From contig NZ_CP107551.1 in the NCBI RefSeq assembly GCF_025837095.1, positions 248,001 to 312,000 of the forward strand: a stretch of DNA of 64,000 nt. The letters are read 5' to 3'. The translations under genes and the position numbers were made by a program. Shown piece by piece: positions 40,512-50,029 of this stretch. The notes under the pieces are model-generated. The model was given only the letters and a program-made list of their open reading frames with translations, was not told the origin of the DNA and ran no database searches. How positions within the stretch are numbered: position 1 is the stretch's first letter; every line of letters starts with the position of its first letter. The stretch comes from Rhodococcus sp. Z13 (lineage in GTDB: Bacteria > Actinomycetota > Actinomycetes > Mycobacteriales > Mycobacteriaceae).

Positions 40512-41897
40512 ATGAGCGTCGATCAGGCACGAACGGACGGGCCGGAGAGTTCGTCCTCCGCCCTGCGGAGGGTCGTCGGTGCGTCCATGGCGGGCACCGT
40601 CGTCGAGTGGTACGAGTTCTTCCTCTACGGCACCGCCGCCACCCTCGTCTTCTCGAAGATCTTCTTCCCCGAGGGCGGCAACGAGCTCGACGCGATCATC
40701 GCGGCCTTCGTCACCTACGCGGTCGGCTTCGTCGCCCGGCCCCTCGGCGGCATCGTCTTCGGGCACTTCGGAGACCGCTTCGGCCGCAAGCAACTGCTGC
40801 AGACCAGCATCATCATGGTCGGCGTCGCGACCTTCCTCATGGGCTGCCTGCCGACCTTCGGTGCCATCGGATACTGGGCCCCGGCGCTGCTCGTGACGCT
40901 CCGGTTCGTCCAGGGCTTCGCGGTCGGCGGCGAATGGGGTGGCGCGGTGCTGCTGGTCGCCGAGCACAGTCCCGACCGGTCGCGCGGATTCTGGGCCTCG
41001 TGGCCGCAGGCCGGTGTGCCGATGGGCAACCTCATCGCCACGGTCGTCCTGCTCGTGCTCACCACGACGCTGCCCGAATCGGCCTTCCTGTCGTGGGGCT
41101 GGCGCGTCGCGTTCTGGTTCTCGGCCGTCATCGTGCTGATCGGCTACTACATCCGCACCAAGGTCACCGACGCCCCGATCTTCCTCGAGGCGCAGCAGGA
41201 GGCCGAGAAACTGAAGGAGACCTCCTTCAACGTCTTCGAGGTGCTCAAGCGTTACCCGCGCGGCGTCTTCACCGCGATGGGCCTTCGGTTCGCCGAGAAC
41301 GTCATGTACTACCTCGTCGTCACCTTCTCCATCACCTACCTGAAGGTCGTCGTCCACGCCGACACCAGCCACATCCTGTGGTGGATGCTCGCCGCGCACG
41401 CGGTGCACTTCCTGGTGATCCCGGTGGTCGGGCGGCTCTCGGACCGCCTGGGACGCAGGCCCGTCTACATGATCGGCGCCGTCACCGCGGGGGCGTGGGG
41501 TTTCCTCGCCTTCCCGATGATGGACACCGCCAACAGCGCGCTGATCGTCGCGGCCATCGTCATCGGCCTGGTCTTCCACTCCTTCATGTACGCCGGGCAG
41601 CCCGCGATCATGGCGGAGATGTTCCCGACCCGCATGCGGTACTCGGGTGTCTCCCTGGGCTACCAGGTCACCTCGATCGTCGCCGGGTCGCTCGCGCCGA
41701 TCATCGCGACCGCGCTGCTCAGCCGCTACGCGTCGTCGGTGCCGATCTCCTTCTACCTGCTCGCGTCGTCGCTCGTGACGATCGTCGCGGTGGTCGTCGC
41801 CCGCGAGACCAAGGGTGTCTCGCTGCGCGACATCGACGCCGCCGACGCCGAGGCCGTCGCCCGGGAGAAGACCGTCACCGATCGGGTGTCGGCATGA
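40512..41897 (+). CDS. MHS family metabolite:H+ symporter (MFS)
   Basis: The 461-residue protein belongs to the metabolite:H+ symporter group (ShiA, KgtP, ProP relatives). Family marks are GTVVEWYEFFLYGTAA in helix 1, GHFGDRFGRK (motif A), RFVQGFAVGGEWGGA in helix 4 and GRLSDRLGRRPVY in the second half. It probably imports an organic acid or similar solute. The ATG at 40512 follows GCAGG. Its stop overlaps the start of the dehydrogenase gene as ATGA, so transport and oxidation of the solute are likely linked. Confidence 0.92.
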   Translation: MSVDQARTDGPESSSSALRRVVGASMAGTVVEWYEFFLYGTAATLVFSKIFFPEGGNELDAIIAAFVTYAVGFVARPLGGIVFGHFGDRFGRKQLLQTSIIMVGVATFLMGCLPTFGAIGYWAPALLVTLRFVQGFAVGGEWGGAVLLVAEHSPDRSRGFWASWPQAGVPMGNLIATVVLLVLTTTLPESAFLSWGWRVAFWFSAVIVLIGYYIRTKVTDAPIFLEAQQEAEKLKETSFNVFEVLKRYPRGVFTAMGLRFAENVMYYLVVTFSITYLKVVVHADTSHILWWMLAAHAVHFLVIPVVGRLSDRLGRRPVYMIGAVTAGAWGFLAFPMMDTANSALIVAAIVIGLVFHSFMYAGQPAIMAEMFPTRMRYSGVSLGYQVTSIVAGSLAPIIATALLSRYASSVPISFYLLASSLVTIVAVVVARETKGVSLRDIDAADAEAVAREKTVTDRVSA

Positions 41898-42631
41898 GAG
41901 CCCGCCGCGCACTCGTGACCGGCGGCGCCGGCGGGATCGGCGCGGCCTGCGCCCGGACCCTCGCCGACGCCGGGATGCACGTCACCGTCGCCGACGTCGA
42001 CGAGGTCGCCGCCAAGGCCGTCGCCCACGAGATCGGCGGGGAGGCCTGGGGCGTGGACCTGCTCGACACCGACGGGCTCGACGGGCTCCGTCTCGACGTC
42101 GACGTCCTCGTCAACAACGCCGGCATCCAGGTGGTCCGGCCCGTGGAGGACTTCGCGCTCGCGGACTTCCGCCGCATCCAGACCCTCATGGTGGAGGCGC
42201 CCTTCCTGCTCGTGAAGGCGGCGCTGCCCGGGATGTACGAGCGGGGATTCGGCCGCATCGTCAACGTCTCGTCGGTGCACGGCCTGCGCGCCTCGGCGTT
42301 CAAGGCCGGCTACGTCACCGCCAAGCACGGTCTCGAAGGGCTGTCCAAGGTGGTCGCGCTCGAGGGCGGGCCGAAGGGCGTGACGAGCAACTGCGTCAAC
42401 CCCGGCTACGTGCGCACCCCGCTGGTCGAGCGGCAGATCGCCGAACAGTCCCGTGTGCACGGTATCCCGGAGGACCGGGTGCTGTCCGAGGTGCTGCTCA
42501 CCGGCCAGGCCGTGCCGCGGATGGTCGAACCGGAGGAGGTTGCCTCGCTCGTCGCCTGGCTGGCCTCCGACGAGGCGGGCATGGTGACCGGCGCGTCGTA
42601 CACGATGGACGGCGGCTGGTCGGCCCGGTAG
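41894..42631 (+). CDS. SDR oxidoreductase, likely 3-hydroxybutyrate dehydrogenase
   Basis: The 245-residue protein is a classical short-chain dehydrogenase. It shows the NAD-binding TGGAGGIG (about 9-16), NNAG (about 75-78), catalytic Ser in VNVSSVHG, YVTAKHG (Tyr-x-x-x-Lys) and the C-terminal MDGGWSAR. The SSVHGLRAS and AKHGLEGLSKV segments resemble 3-hydroxybutyrate dehydrogenases, which oxidise D-3-hydroxybutyrate to acetoacetate. Translational coupling to the MHS transporter supports uptake and oxidation of a short hydroxy acid. The substrate call is moderate; other hydroxy acids or sugars are possible. Confidence 0.85.
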   Translation: MRARRALVTGGAGGIGAACARTLADAGMHVTVADVDEVAAKAVAHEIGGEAWGVDLLDTDGLDGLRLDVDVLVNNAGIQVVRPVEDFALADFRRIQTLMVEAPFLLVKAALPGMYERGFGRIVNVSSVHGLRASAFKAGYVTAKHGLEGLSKVVALEGGPKGVTSNCVNPGYVRTPLVERQIAEQSRVHGIPEDRVLSEVLLTGQAVPRMVEPEEVASLVAWLASDEAGMVTGASYTMDGGWSAR

Positions 42632-42644
42632 TCCCGGGGGCGGG

Positions 42645-43229
42645 TCAGTGCACGTCGGCGCCGGCGAGCGCGAGCTGGACCTGCGTGTGCAGGGCGTGGG
42701 TGAGGTACTCGCGCGGATACAGCTCGGGGCTCGCCGCAGCGTCGAGCGCGAGTCCGTTGACCGCGGCGAGCAGCAACGCCGCGCGGGTCTCCGCGTCGGG
42801 TGTGCCGGCCTCGAGCAGCAGGCGGGAGATGCCGGTGCGGATCGTGAACAGGGTGGCGCTGCGGACGGCGCTCAGCGACGGGGAGGTCACCGCCCGCACG
42901 GTGAACGCCGACATCACGTGGACCTCGTTGCCGCGCGTCTCGTCGAGCGGCAGCAGCTGGCTGAGTGCCGCGAACAGGGTGCGTCCCGGATCGATGTCCG
43001 GGTCGACGTTGCTCAGCCGGTTCAGGACCCGGTCCGCGAGGGTGCGGAACGAGAACGCGAGCATCTCGTCCTTGGTGGGGAAGTGGTGCTGTACCGCACC
43101 GATCGACACTCCCGCCTCGTTCGCGACCTCGCGCACGCTGGCCGCGTCGAGACCGCTGCGTGCGGCCACCTCGAGGAGTGCCGCAGCGAGCCTCGTGGGG
43201 CTGGTGGTGGCGTAGGGACGCGTCCGCAT
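42645..43229 (-). CDS. TetR family transcriptional regulator
   Basis: The 194-residue protein carries a TetR helix-turn-helix (ASVREVANEAGVSIGAVQHHFPTKDEML, about 30-57). The ATG at 43229 is preferred over a start 9 nt earlier because TACGGT lies 7 nt before it. Upstream is a doubled CGTACG palindrome that may be its operator. It converges on the SDR gene and lies between that operon and DUF1275, so its target is not clear. Confidence 0.88.
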   Translation of the reverse strand: MRTRPYATTSPTRLAAALLEVAARSGLDAASVREVANEAGVSIGAVQHHFPTKDEMLAFSFRTLADRVLNRLSNVDPDIDPGRTLFAALSQLLPLDETRGNEVHVMSAFTVRAVTSPSLSAVRSATLFTIRTGISRLLLEAGTPDAETRAALLLAAVNGLALDAAASPELYPREYLTHALHTQVQLALAGADVH

Positions 43230-43256
43230 GTGATGCACCGTAGCCGAGCTACCCAG

Positions 43257-43270
43257 CGTACGAGCGTACG
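43257..43270. promoter_or_regulatory. Doubled CGTACG palindrome, candidate TetR operator
   Basis: CGTACG occurs at 43257-43262 and 43265-43270, 2 nt apart, 15-28 nt upstream of the TetR -10 box (43242-43237, read leftward). It falls in the -35 region, where a repressor would block transcription. Confidence 0.5.
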
Positions 43271-43307
43271 GGGATGGTCGTTTTGTCCCCTTCCGGGCAG
43301 TGGGCCG

Positions 43308-43973
43308 TCAGGCGTCGGTGGCGAGGGCATCGGAGGGGAGCAGTCTGACCGCGACCGTCAGCGCCGCCGCGAAGGCCGCCGCGATCCACAGGGCGTGCAG
43401 CCCGATGGCCTGATGGGCGAACGCGCCGATCACGGCGCCGGTCATCAGCCCGCCCCACAGGCCCAGATAGGGCAGCCAGCTCCAGCGCGGCCCGCCGAAG
43501 AAGGCCGCGGCGACACGCTGCCCGATCTTCACCAGCGCACCGGTCATGTAGGTCAGGGCCACGGTCGTCTCACCCCCGCGGCGGAACACCGAGTTCTCGG
43601 TGCCCATCGCGAGGGTCATAGCGATCACCGCCACCGCGGTCCAGCCCAGGAATTCGCTCACCGCGCCCACTGTGAGCAGGGCTGTCACGGTCACGAGCAC
43701 CGCGGTCTTGCGCGTGCGCCGGTCGTGGTCGGTGAGCTCGGCGACGACACTGCCGAGGATCACACCGAGCACGAACACGGCGATGATCCCGCCGATCAGA
43801 CCGACCGTGCCCCACGCGCTCTGCGACGCGCCGACGGCAAGGCGGGTGGAGTTGCCGCTCATGAACGACACGAACACTCCGCCGAGTGTGATGAAACCCA
43901 AAGCGTCGACGAAACCGGCCAGTGACGAGAGCGCGATCGCGACACCCTGGAGTTGCTTCCCGTATCCGACCAC
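43308..43973 (-). CDS. DUF1275 (YoaK-like) membrane protein
   Basis: The 221-residue protein has six hydrophobic segments and the family marks GFVDALGFITLGGVFVSFMSGNSTRLAVG (about 20-48) and the repeat-like ALTYMTGALVKIGQ in the second half. Function is unknown; some relatives are suggested to be small-molecule exporters. The GTG at 43973 has TAGGAT ending 7 nt upstream, so the transcript is probably leaderless. It is divergent from the HNH lipoprotein gene and precedes the TetR gene in the same direction. Confidence 0.88.
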   Translation of the reverse strand: MVGYGKQLQGVAIALSSLAGFVDALGFITLGGVFVSFMSGNSTRLAVGASQSAWGTVGLIGGIIAVFVLGVILGSVVAELTDHDRRTRKTAVLVTVTALLTVGAVSEFLGWTAVAVIAMTLAMGTENSVFRRGGETTVALTYMTGALVKIGQRVAAAFFGGPRWSWLPYLGLWGGLMTGAVIGAFAHQAIGLHALWIAAAFAAALTVAVRLLPSDALATDA

Positions 43974-44128
43974 GCGATCGATCCTAGGAACCGCACGTCA
44001 CGGTGTCGGGTGCCGGGCGGCGTGGACTTCGACACACTCGGGGTTGCGGATTGTGGTCTGTAACAGGGCCGAGTCTCGGGGGCGATGACCAGGGAGCACC
44101 GACCCCCGTTCTCAGGAGTTCTTCGTCG

Positions 44129-45202
44129 ATGTCGTTCTCCCCTTTCCCGTCCCGGTTGCGCACGCTCGCCGTGGCGACGGTCGCAGGTCTCGCCCTCGTG
44201 GGGTGCGACGCCCCGGAGGAGGAGGCGGCACCCTCGCCACCTTCGCCGGTCGTGACGTCCGCCCCTACCGCGACCACCACGTCGACGACCGCCCCCACGA
44301 CCACCACCGCCGATCCGACGACGGACGGTGGGGCCGCTCCCGCGGACCCGTCGGCGATGTCGGCGGCCCTCGCGCAGCTGGAGACCCTGCCGGTCAAGGG
44401 ACGCGCTCCCAGGACCGGGTACAGCCGTGACCAGTTCGGGCCGGCCTGGACCGACGACGTGCGGGTGGAGTTCGGCGGCAACGGCTGCGACACCCGCAAC
44501 GACATCCTGCGTCGCGACCTCGTCGACATCGTCTTCCGGCCCGGCACCCGCGACTGCACCGTCGAGTCCGGGATCCTGCACGACGCCTACACCGGCAAGA
44601 CCATCGAGTTCACCCGCGGACCGGACACCTCGTCGGCGGTCCAGATCGACCACATCGTCGCGCTCTCGGACGCCTGGCAGAAGGGTGCCCAGCAGCTCGA
44701 CGCCGGCACCCGCATCGACCTCGCGAACGACCCGCGCAACCTGCAGGCGGTCGACGGGCCCACCAACCAGCAGAAGAGCGACGGCGACGCCGCCACCTGG
44801 CTGCCCCCGAACCGGGCCTACCGCTGCACCTACGTCGCGCGGCAGATCGAGGTCAAGGCGATCTACGGGCTGTGGGTGACGCAGGCCGAGCACGATGCGA
44901 TGGTGCGGGTCCTCACCGACTGCGGCGCCGCCACTCCCGCCGTGGCCGTCCCGACGACGACCGTGCGCTCCACCACCCTCACGGCCCCGTCCCCGGTGCC
45001 CGTGCCGCCAGCACCCGCCCCGGTACCCGCCGCGACGACGCAGCCGCCCGCGCCGGCTCCGGCTCCGGCTCCGGCTCCGGAAGGGGAGTACTACCCGAAC
45101 TGCAAGGCCGCGAGGGCGGCGGGCGCCGCCCCGCTGTACGCCGGGCAACCGGGCTACCGCGCGAAGCTGGACGGGGACGGCGACGGCATCGCCTGCGAAT
45201 AG
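44129..45202 (+). CDS. Secreted HNH nuclease-like lipoprotein with excalibur domain
   Basis: The 357-residue protein has a signal peptide with lipobox LALVGC (Cys at 26), so it should be anchored outside the membrane. A Thr/Pro-rich linker of about 45 residues follows. The nuclease domain carries the DHIVALSDAW motif and NLQAVDGPTNQQKSD (about 175-215), the beta-beta-alpha metal fold of the DUF1524/GmrSD C-terminal group. A Pro-rich linker then leads to an excalibur calcium-binding domain (NCKAARAAG...DGDGDGIACE, last 37 residues). An extracellular nuclease for nutrient DNA or competition is inferred. CAGGAG precedes the ATG. A strong terminator follows. Confidence 0.88.
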   Translation: MSFSPFPSRLRTLAVATVAGLALVGCDAPEEEAAPSPPSPVVTSAPTATTTSTTAPTTTTADPTTDGGAAPADPSAMSAALAQLETLPVKGRAPRTGYSRDQFGPAWTDDVRVEFGGNGCDTRNDILRRDLVDIVFRPGTRDCTVESGILHDAYTGKTIEFTRGPDTSSAVQIDHIVALSDAWQKGAQQLDAGTRIDLANDPRNLQAVDGPTNQQKSDGDAATWLPPNRAYRCTYVARQIEVKAIYGLWVTQAEHDAMVRVLTDCGAATPAVAVPTTTVRSTTLTAPSPVPVPPAPAPVPAATTQPPAPAPAPAPAPEGEYYPNCKAARAAGAAPLYAGQPGYRAKLDGDGDGIACE

Positions 45203-45232
45203 TCCGGCACCCGCAGAAGGGGCCCGGAAATG

Positions 45233-45273
45233 CGGAAAGCCCCGTGGGACTGTGCGTCCCACGGGGCTTTCCG
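45233..45273. terminator. Bidirectional terminator, HNH gene versus tRNA-Ser(GGA)
   Basis: A perfect 17-bp stem (45233-45249 with 45257-45273) closes a 7-nt loop. It lies 30 nt after the HNH stop and directly after the CCA end of the convergent tRNA. On each strand, a run of four purines or pyrimidines (AAAG/CTTT) at the stem base serves in place of a T-tract. Confidence 0.9.
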
Positions 45274-46947
<1,674 letters not shown>

Positions 46948-46990
46948 CGCACCCGCCCCGCAGGGCCGGGATGTGAGTTTGTTCCCAGCC

Positions 46991-47033
46991 TGTGGACAAA
47001 GCTGTGCACAACACGTGGACGGACGGTGGACAA
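46991..47033. promoter_or_regulatory. Cluster of DnaA-box-like 9-mers
   Basis: Three same-orientation 9-mers match the complement of TTGTCCACA: TGTGGACAA (46991-46999, perfect), TGTGCACAA (47003-47011, one change) and GGTGGACAA (47025-47033, one change). A weaker CGTGGACGG lies between the last two. They sit in the 217-nt gap between aspC and the next gene, upstream of its promoter. Confidence 0.6.
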
Positions 47034-47083
47034 CTTCCGTCATCCCTGGTCACGTCTCTCCACCTGCGCCGTACCGCACCGGA

Positions 47084-47111
47084 TTGCTTTCCCCTGCAGA
47101 ACTGACATACT
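47084..47111 (+). promoter_or_regulatory. Candidate promoter of the unknown membrane protein gene
   Basis: TTGCTT (47084-47089), a 16-nt spacer and CATACT (47106-47111) form a plausible sigma-A promoter, about 50 nt before the start at 47165. Confidence 0.5.
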
Positions 47112-47164
47112 GCCGGTTCAGGGTCGCCGCAGCCGGTGCGGCGGGTTCGGAAGTGGTGAGTGTG

Positions 47165-48595
47165 ATGGCAGACCGCGCTCTCGCGAAGTCCGGAGTCGGC
47201 GTCTCGACCGTCGGTTTCGTCACGGGGTGTGTCGGTGTTCTGAAGGTGTTCCTCCTGGCGCTCGACGTCGACGCCGCGCCCGAACCCCCGCCGCGGGAGC
47301 CGGCCGTCGGGGGGACCGAGCCGTTCCTGCCCGCCCGCATCCGTGAGCACTCCGACTCGGGGCACGGTGTCCGTCCACCGAGCATGCTCGCGTTCCGGCA
47401 CGTCGTCGACCGCACACGGCCGGAGCTCACCTTCGGGGTCCCCACCGGTGTGCTGCGCACGGACCCGTACTCCGCGCGGCCGTTCGTCGGACGTCCCGCC
47501 GCGTGCGTGTCGCTGTGGGACGTGCCCGGCCACGGTCTCGTGCTGGCACTCGAGGCACTCACGGACGACAGCGCACCGATGATCGACTGGCGCAGCGACC
47601 CGCTGCAGAACCGTGACGGCGCCGGCTTCGAGGCGGTGCTCGACGAGTTCCTCGCCCCCTTCGACCTGGCCGGACGGGCGAGCCTCGACGATCTCTTCCC
47701 CGGGCTCGGCCGGCAGCTGTACGTGCAGGCGACCTGGAAGCCCGTGCGCGAACTCGTCGTCCACCGGCACCGCGGGGTCGGTGATCGGGAGATCGTCGAG
47801 GGCCTGCTCGTGGAGGTGGTCTCGAACGGCGGGGAGCGGGTCCACTCGCTGGTGGACGGTCCCCGCACCGGCTCCGACGCCCGTGCCGCGGCCCGGTCCT
47901 GGGGTGTGCTGTGGGGCTGGGACCGGGTCCCGCTGGTGGACCGGCCCGTGCAACCCGGCGCGGCCATCGCGGTGCGCGAGGATTCGAGCGCGGTGCTGTT
48001 CGACCTCGAGGCGACTGCCCCGGGCACCGACGACGCCGGGCACGGCACCGGCGAGATGATCTACGGGCTCGTGCCGTGGGTGGCCGTGCGGGCACGCGCC
48101 TCCGCCGACTACTGGAAGACCCTCGAACATCTGCGCAGCCCCGAAGGTCTCACCGGTGACCGGCTCGCCGACGCACTCGAAGACATCGCCGCGATGCAGG
48201 CCCGCCGGATGGAACGGACGCTGCTGCGCAAGGAATCGATCCATGACGACCGGCTCCACTCGTGGACCCGGCCCACGCAGCTGCGGGCGCTCCTGGCGCG
48301 GCGCGTCGCCGACGAGATCGACACGCTCGACGCCGAACTCGCCACCGCCGTCGACGTCATCGAACACGCGATGCTGCGCAGTGCCGAACTGCGTGGGGCC
48401 CGCCACACCCGGCTGGCGCAGGGCTGGTCGGCGGCCGGTGCGGTCATCGCGGTGGTGGCGCTGTTCGCCGCGCTGGCAGCCGTGCCCGACACCTCCGAGC
48501 CCACCCTGTTCGAACACTGGGCGCACGCCCTCGCGCTGGCGGTGGCCCTCACCCTCGGCGTCGTCCTGGCGGTGGGGGTGTGGCGCAGGCCCTGA
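47165..48595 (+). CDS. Unknown protein with two C-terminal membrane helices
   Basis: I do not recognise this 476-residue protein. The first 410 residues are mainly hydrophilic, apart from a short hydrophobic stretch near the N-terminus (VGFVTGCVGVLKVFLLAL, about 16-33). Notable blocks are ACVSLWDVPGHGLVLALE, SWGVLWGWDRVPLVDRPV and IYGLVPWVAVRARASADYW. A helical stretch rich in Arg and Glu (about 355-410) could be coiled coil. It ends in two membrane helices (about 420-442 and 451-472) joined by a short acidic loop and a basic tail, a CorA-like end topology without a GMN motif. ATG 47165 or the GTG 9 nt earlier could be the start. It follows a DnaA-box cluster. Confidence 0.65.
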   Translation: MADRALAKSGVGVSTVGFVTGCVGVLKVFLLALDVDAAPEPPPREPAVGGTEPFLPARIREHSDSGHGVRPPSMLAFRHVVDRTRPELTFGVPTGVLRTDPYSARPFVGRPAACVSLWDVPGHGLVLALEALTDDSAPMIDWRSDPLQNRDGAGFEAVLDEFLAPFDLAGRASLDDLFPGLGRQLYVQATWKPVRELVVHRHRGVGDREIVEGLLVEVVSNGGERVHSLVDGPRTGSDARAAARSWGVLWGWDRVPLVDRPVQPGAAIAVREDSSAVLFDLEATAPGTDDAGHGTGEMIYGLVPWVAVRARASADYWKTLEHLRSPEGLTGDRLADALEDIAAMQARRMERTLLRKESIHDDRLHSWTRPTQLRALLARRVADEIDTLDAELATAVDVIEHAMLRSAELRGARHTRLAQGWSAAGAVIAVVALFAALAAVPDTSEPTLFEHWAHALALAVALTLGVVLAVGVWRRP

Positions 48596-48647
48596 CCCCG
48601 GGTCCACGCGTGGCGACCGACGCGGCACACAGGGCATGATCGTCCCC

Positions 48648-49229
48648 ATGGCATCGACGTTGCACCTGGTCGGAGATCCGGACGCCGACGCACTGCTCGC
48701 GGGGAATCCGCTGGCGCTGCTCATCGGCATGCTGCTCGACCAGCAGGTTCCGATGGAGACCGCGTTCGCGGGGCCCAAGAAGCTCGCCGACCGGCTCGGC
48801 GGTCTCGACGTGCACCGCATCGCCGAGGCCGATCCCGACGAGTTCGTCGCGGTGTGCGCGCAGCAGCCGGCCGTCCACCGGTTCCCCAAGTCGATGGGGC
48901 AGCGCATCCAGGCGTTGTGCGCCGCGATCGTCGACGAGTACGACGGCGACACCGCCGCGTTGTGGACCTCCGGCGACCCCGACGGCAAGGAAGTGCTGCG
49001 GCGGCTGAGGAAGCTCCCCGGCTTCGGCGACCAGAAGGCGCGGATCTTCCTGGCGCTGCTCGGGAAACAGATCGGGGTACGGCCCGCAGGGTGGCGCGAG
49101 GCCGCCGGGGACTACGGCGTGGAGGGTTCGCGCCGTTCCGTCGCCGACGTCGTCGACGAGCAGACCCTGCGCGAGGTGCGCGAGTTCAAGAAGTCCGTGA
49201 AGGCGGCCGCCAAGACTGCGAAGAAGTGA
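48648..49229 (+). CDS. HhH-GPD family base-excision DNA repair protein
   Basis: The 193-residue protein is a short helix-hairpin-helix glycosylase-like protein seen across actinobacteria. It shares the LLIGMLLDQQVPMETAFAGP opening of the group and a hairpin with LRKLPGFGDQKARIFLALLGK (about 122-142), including the conserved Gly and a Lys where bifunctional glycosylases have their catalytic residue. The damaged base it removes is not known to me. The ATG at 48648 is preferred over one at 48636 because CATGAT (48635-48640) would be the -10 box 7 nt before it. The protease gene starts within its stop codon. Confidence 0.85.
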   Translation: MASTLHLVGDPDADALLAGNPLALLIGMLLDQQVPMETAFAGPKKLADRLGGLDVHRIAEADPDEFVAVCAQQPAVHRFPKSMGQRIQALCAAIVDEYDGDTAALWTSGDPDGKEVLRRLRKLPGFGDQKARIFLALLGKQIGVRPAGWREAAGDYGVEGSRRSVADVVDEQTLREVREFKKSVKAAAKTAKK

Positions 49230-50005
49230 TGCGTCGCGCGTTCGTGATCGGTTGTGCGAGCACACTTCTCGGGATGTTTGCGGCGGGCACGGCGTCGGCC
49301 GGGGGAGGGGACGACCGGATCGTCCTGCGTCCCGGCGACGGCATCACCTTCTCGGCCGAGCCCGCCCCGGGTTGGTGCTCGGTCGCGGCCATCGGGCACG
49401 ACGCCGGCGGGCGGCTCGTCGCCGTCACCGCCGGGCACTGTCGCCAGACGGGCTCGTCGCCGATCTGGAAGGTCGACGAACAGCATCGCGGACCGATCGG
49501 AACCGAATCCGAGGTCGCCGGCACCGGATCGATCGACCTGCTGGGGATGCCCACCGACGAGATCGCCGACTACGCGGTGCTCGTGCTCGACGAGACCCGG
49601 GTACGCGGCTCCAACACGTCGGCCCCCAACGACCGGAACGAGCGCGTCGTCCTCACCTCGATCGGCGGTCTCGACGGCGGCGCAGCGATCGTCGGGAGAC
49701 AATGCGCCGCGGGCCGCAGCACGTCGGTGGCGTGCACGATCGCGGACGAGGTGCTCGTCGGCGAGGACCTGCTGGCGTCGTCGTTGCTCATGCGGCCCGG
49801 CGATTCGGGCGGCCCGCTGGTGCGCACCGACACCGGGGAGTGGATCGGCCTGTCGGTGGGGTACCGCTTCGACGACACGACCCTGCCGGACATCCCGCTG
49901 GAGGCTCCGCGGTGGGGCATCTACCAGCGCGCCGACCGGATCGTCGCCGAACTCGACGAACGCGGAGGGGTCGGCGCGGGCTTCCGTCTCGTGGTCGAAC
50001 CCTGA
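49229..50005 (+). CDS. Secreted trypsin-like serine protease (S1 family)
   Basis: The 258-residue protein has a signal peptide (AFVIGCASTLLGMFAAGTASA, cleavage near 24-25) and a chymotrypsin-fold domain with His in VTAGHC (about 68-72), Asp in DYAVLVLD (about 111-118) and Ser in RPGDSGGPL (about 190-198). Two Cys pairs may form disulfides outside the cell. It should be exported and active in the cell envelope or medium; its substrate is unknown. Its ATG shares one base with the stop of the repair gene (TGATG), so translation is coupled although the functions look unrelated. Confidence 0.9.
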   Translation: MRRAFVIGCASTLLGMFAAGTASAGGGDDRIVLRPGDGITFSAEPAPGWCSVAAIGHDAGGRLVAVTAGHCRQTGSSPIWKVDEQHRGPIGTESEVAGTGSIDLLGMPTDEIADYAVLVLDETRVRGSNTSAPNDRNERVVLTSIGGLDGGAAIVGRQCAAGRSTSVACTIADEVLVGEDLLASSLLMRPGDSGGPLVRTDTGEWIGLSVGYRFDDTTLPDIPLEAPRWGIYQRADRIVAELDERGGVGAGFRLVVEP

Positions 50006-50029
50006 CCGACCCCTGCTTCGACCCGCTCG

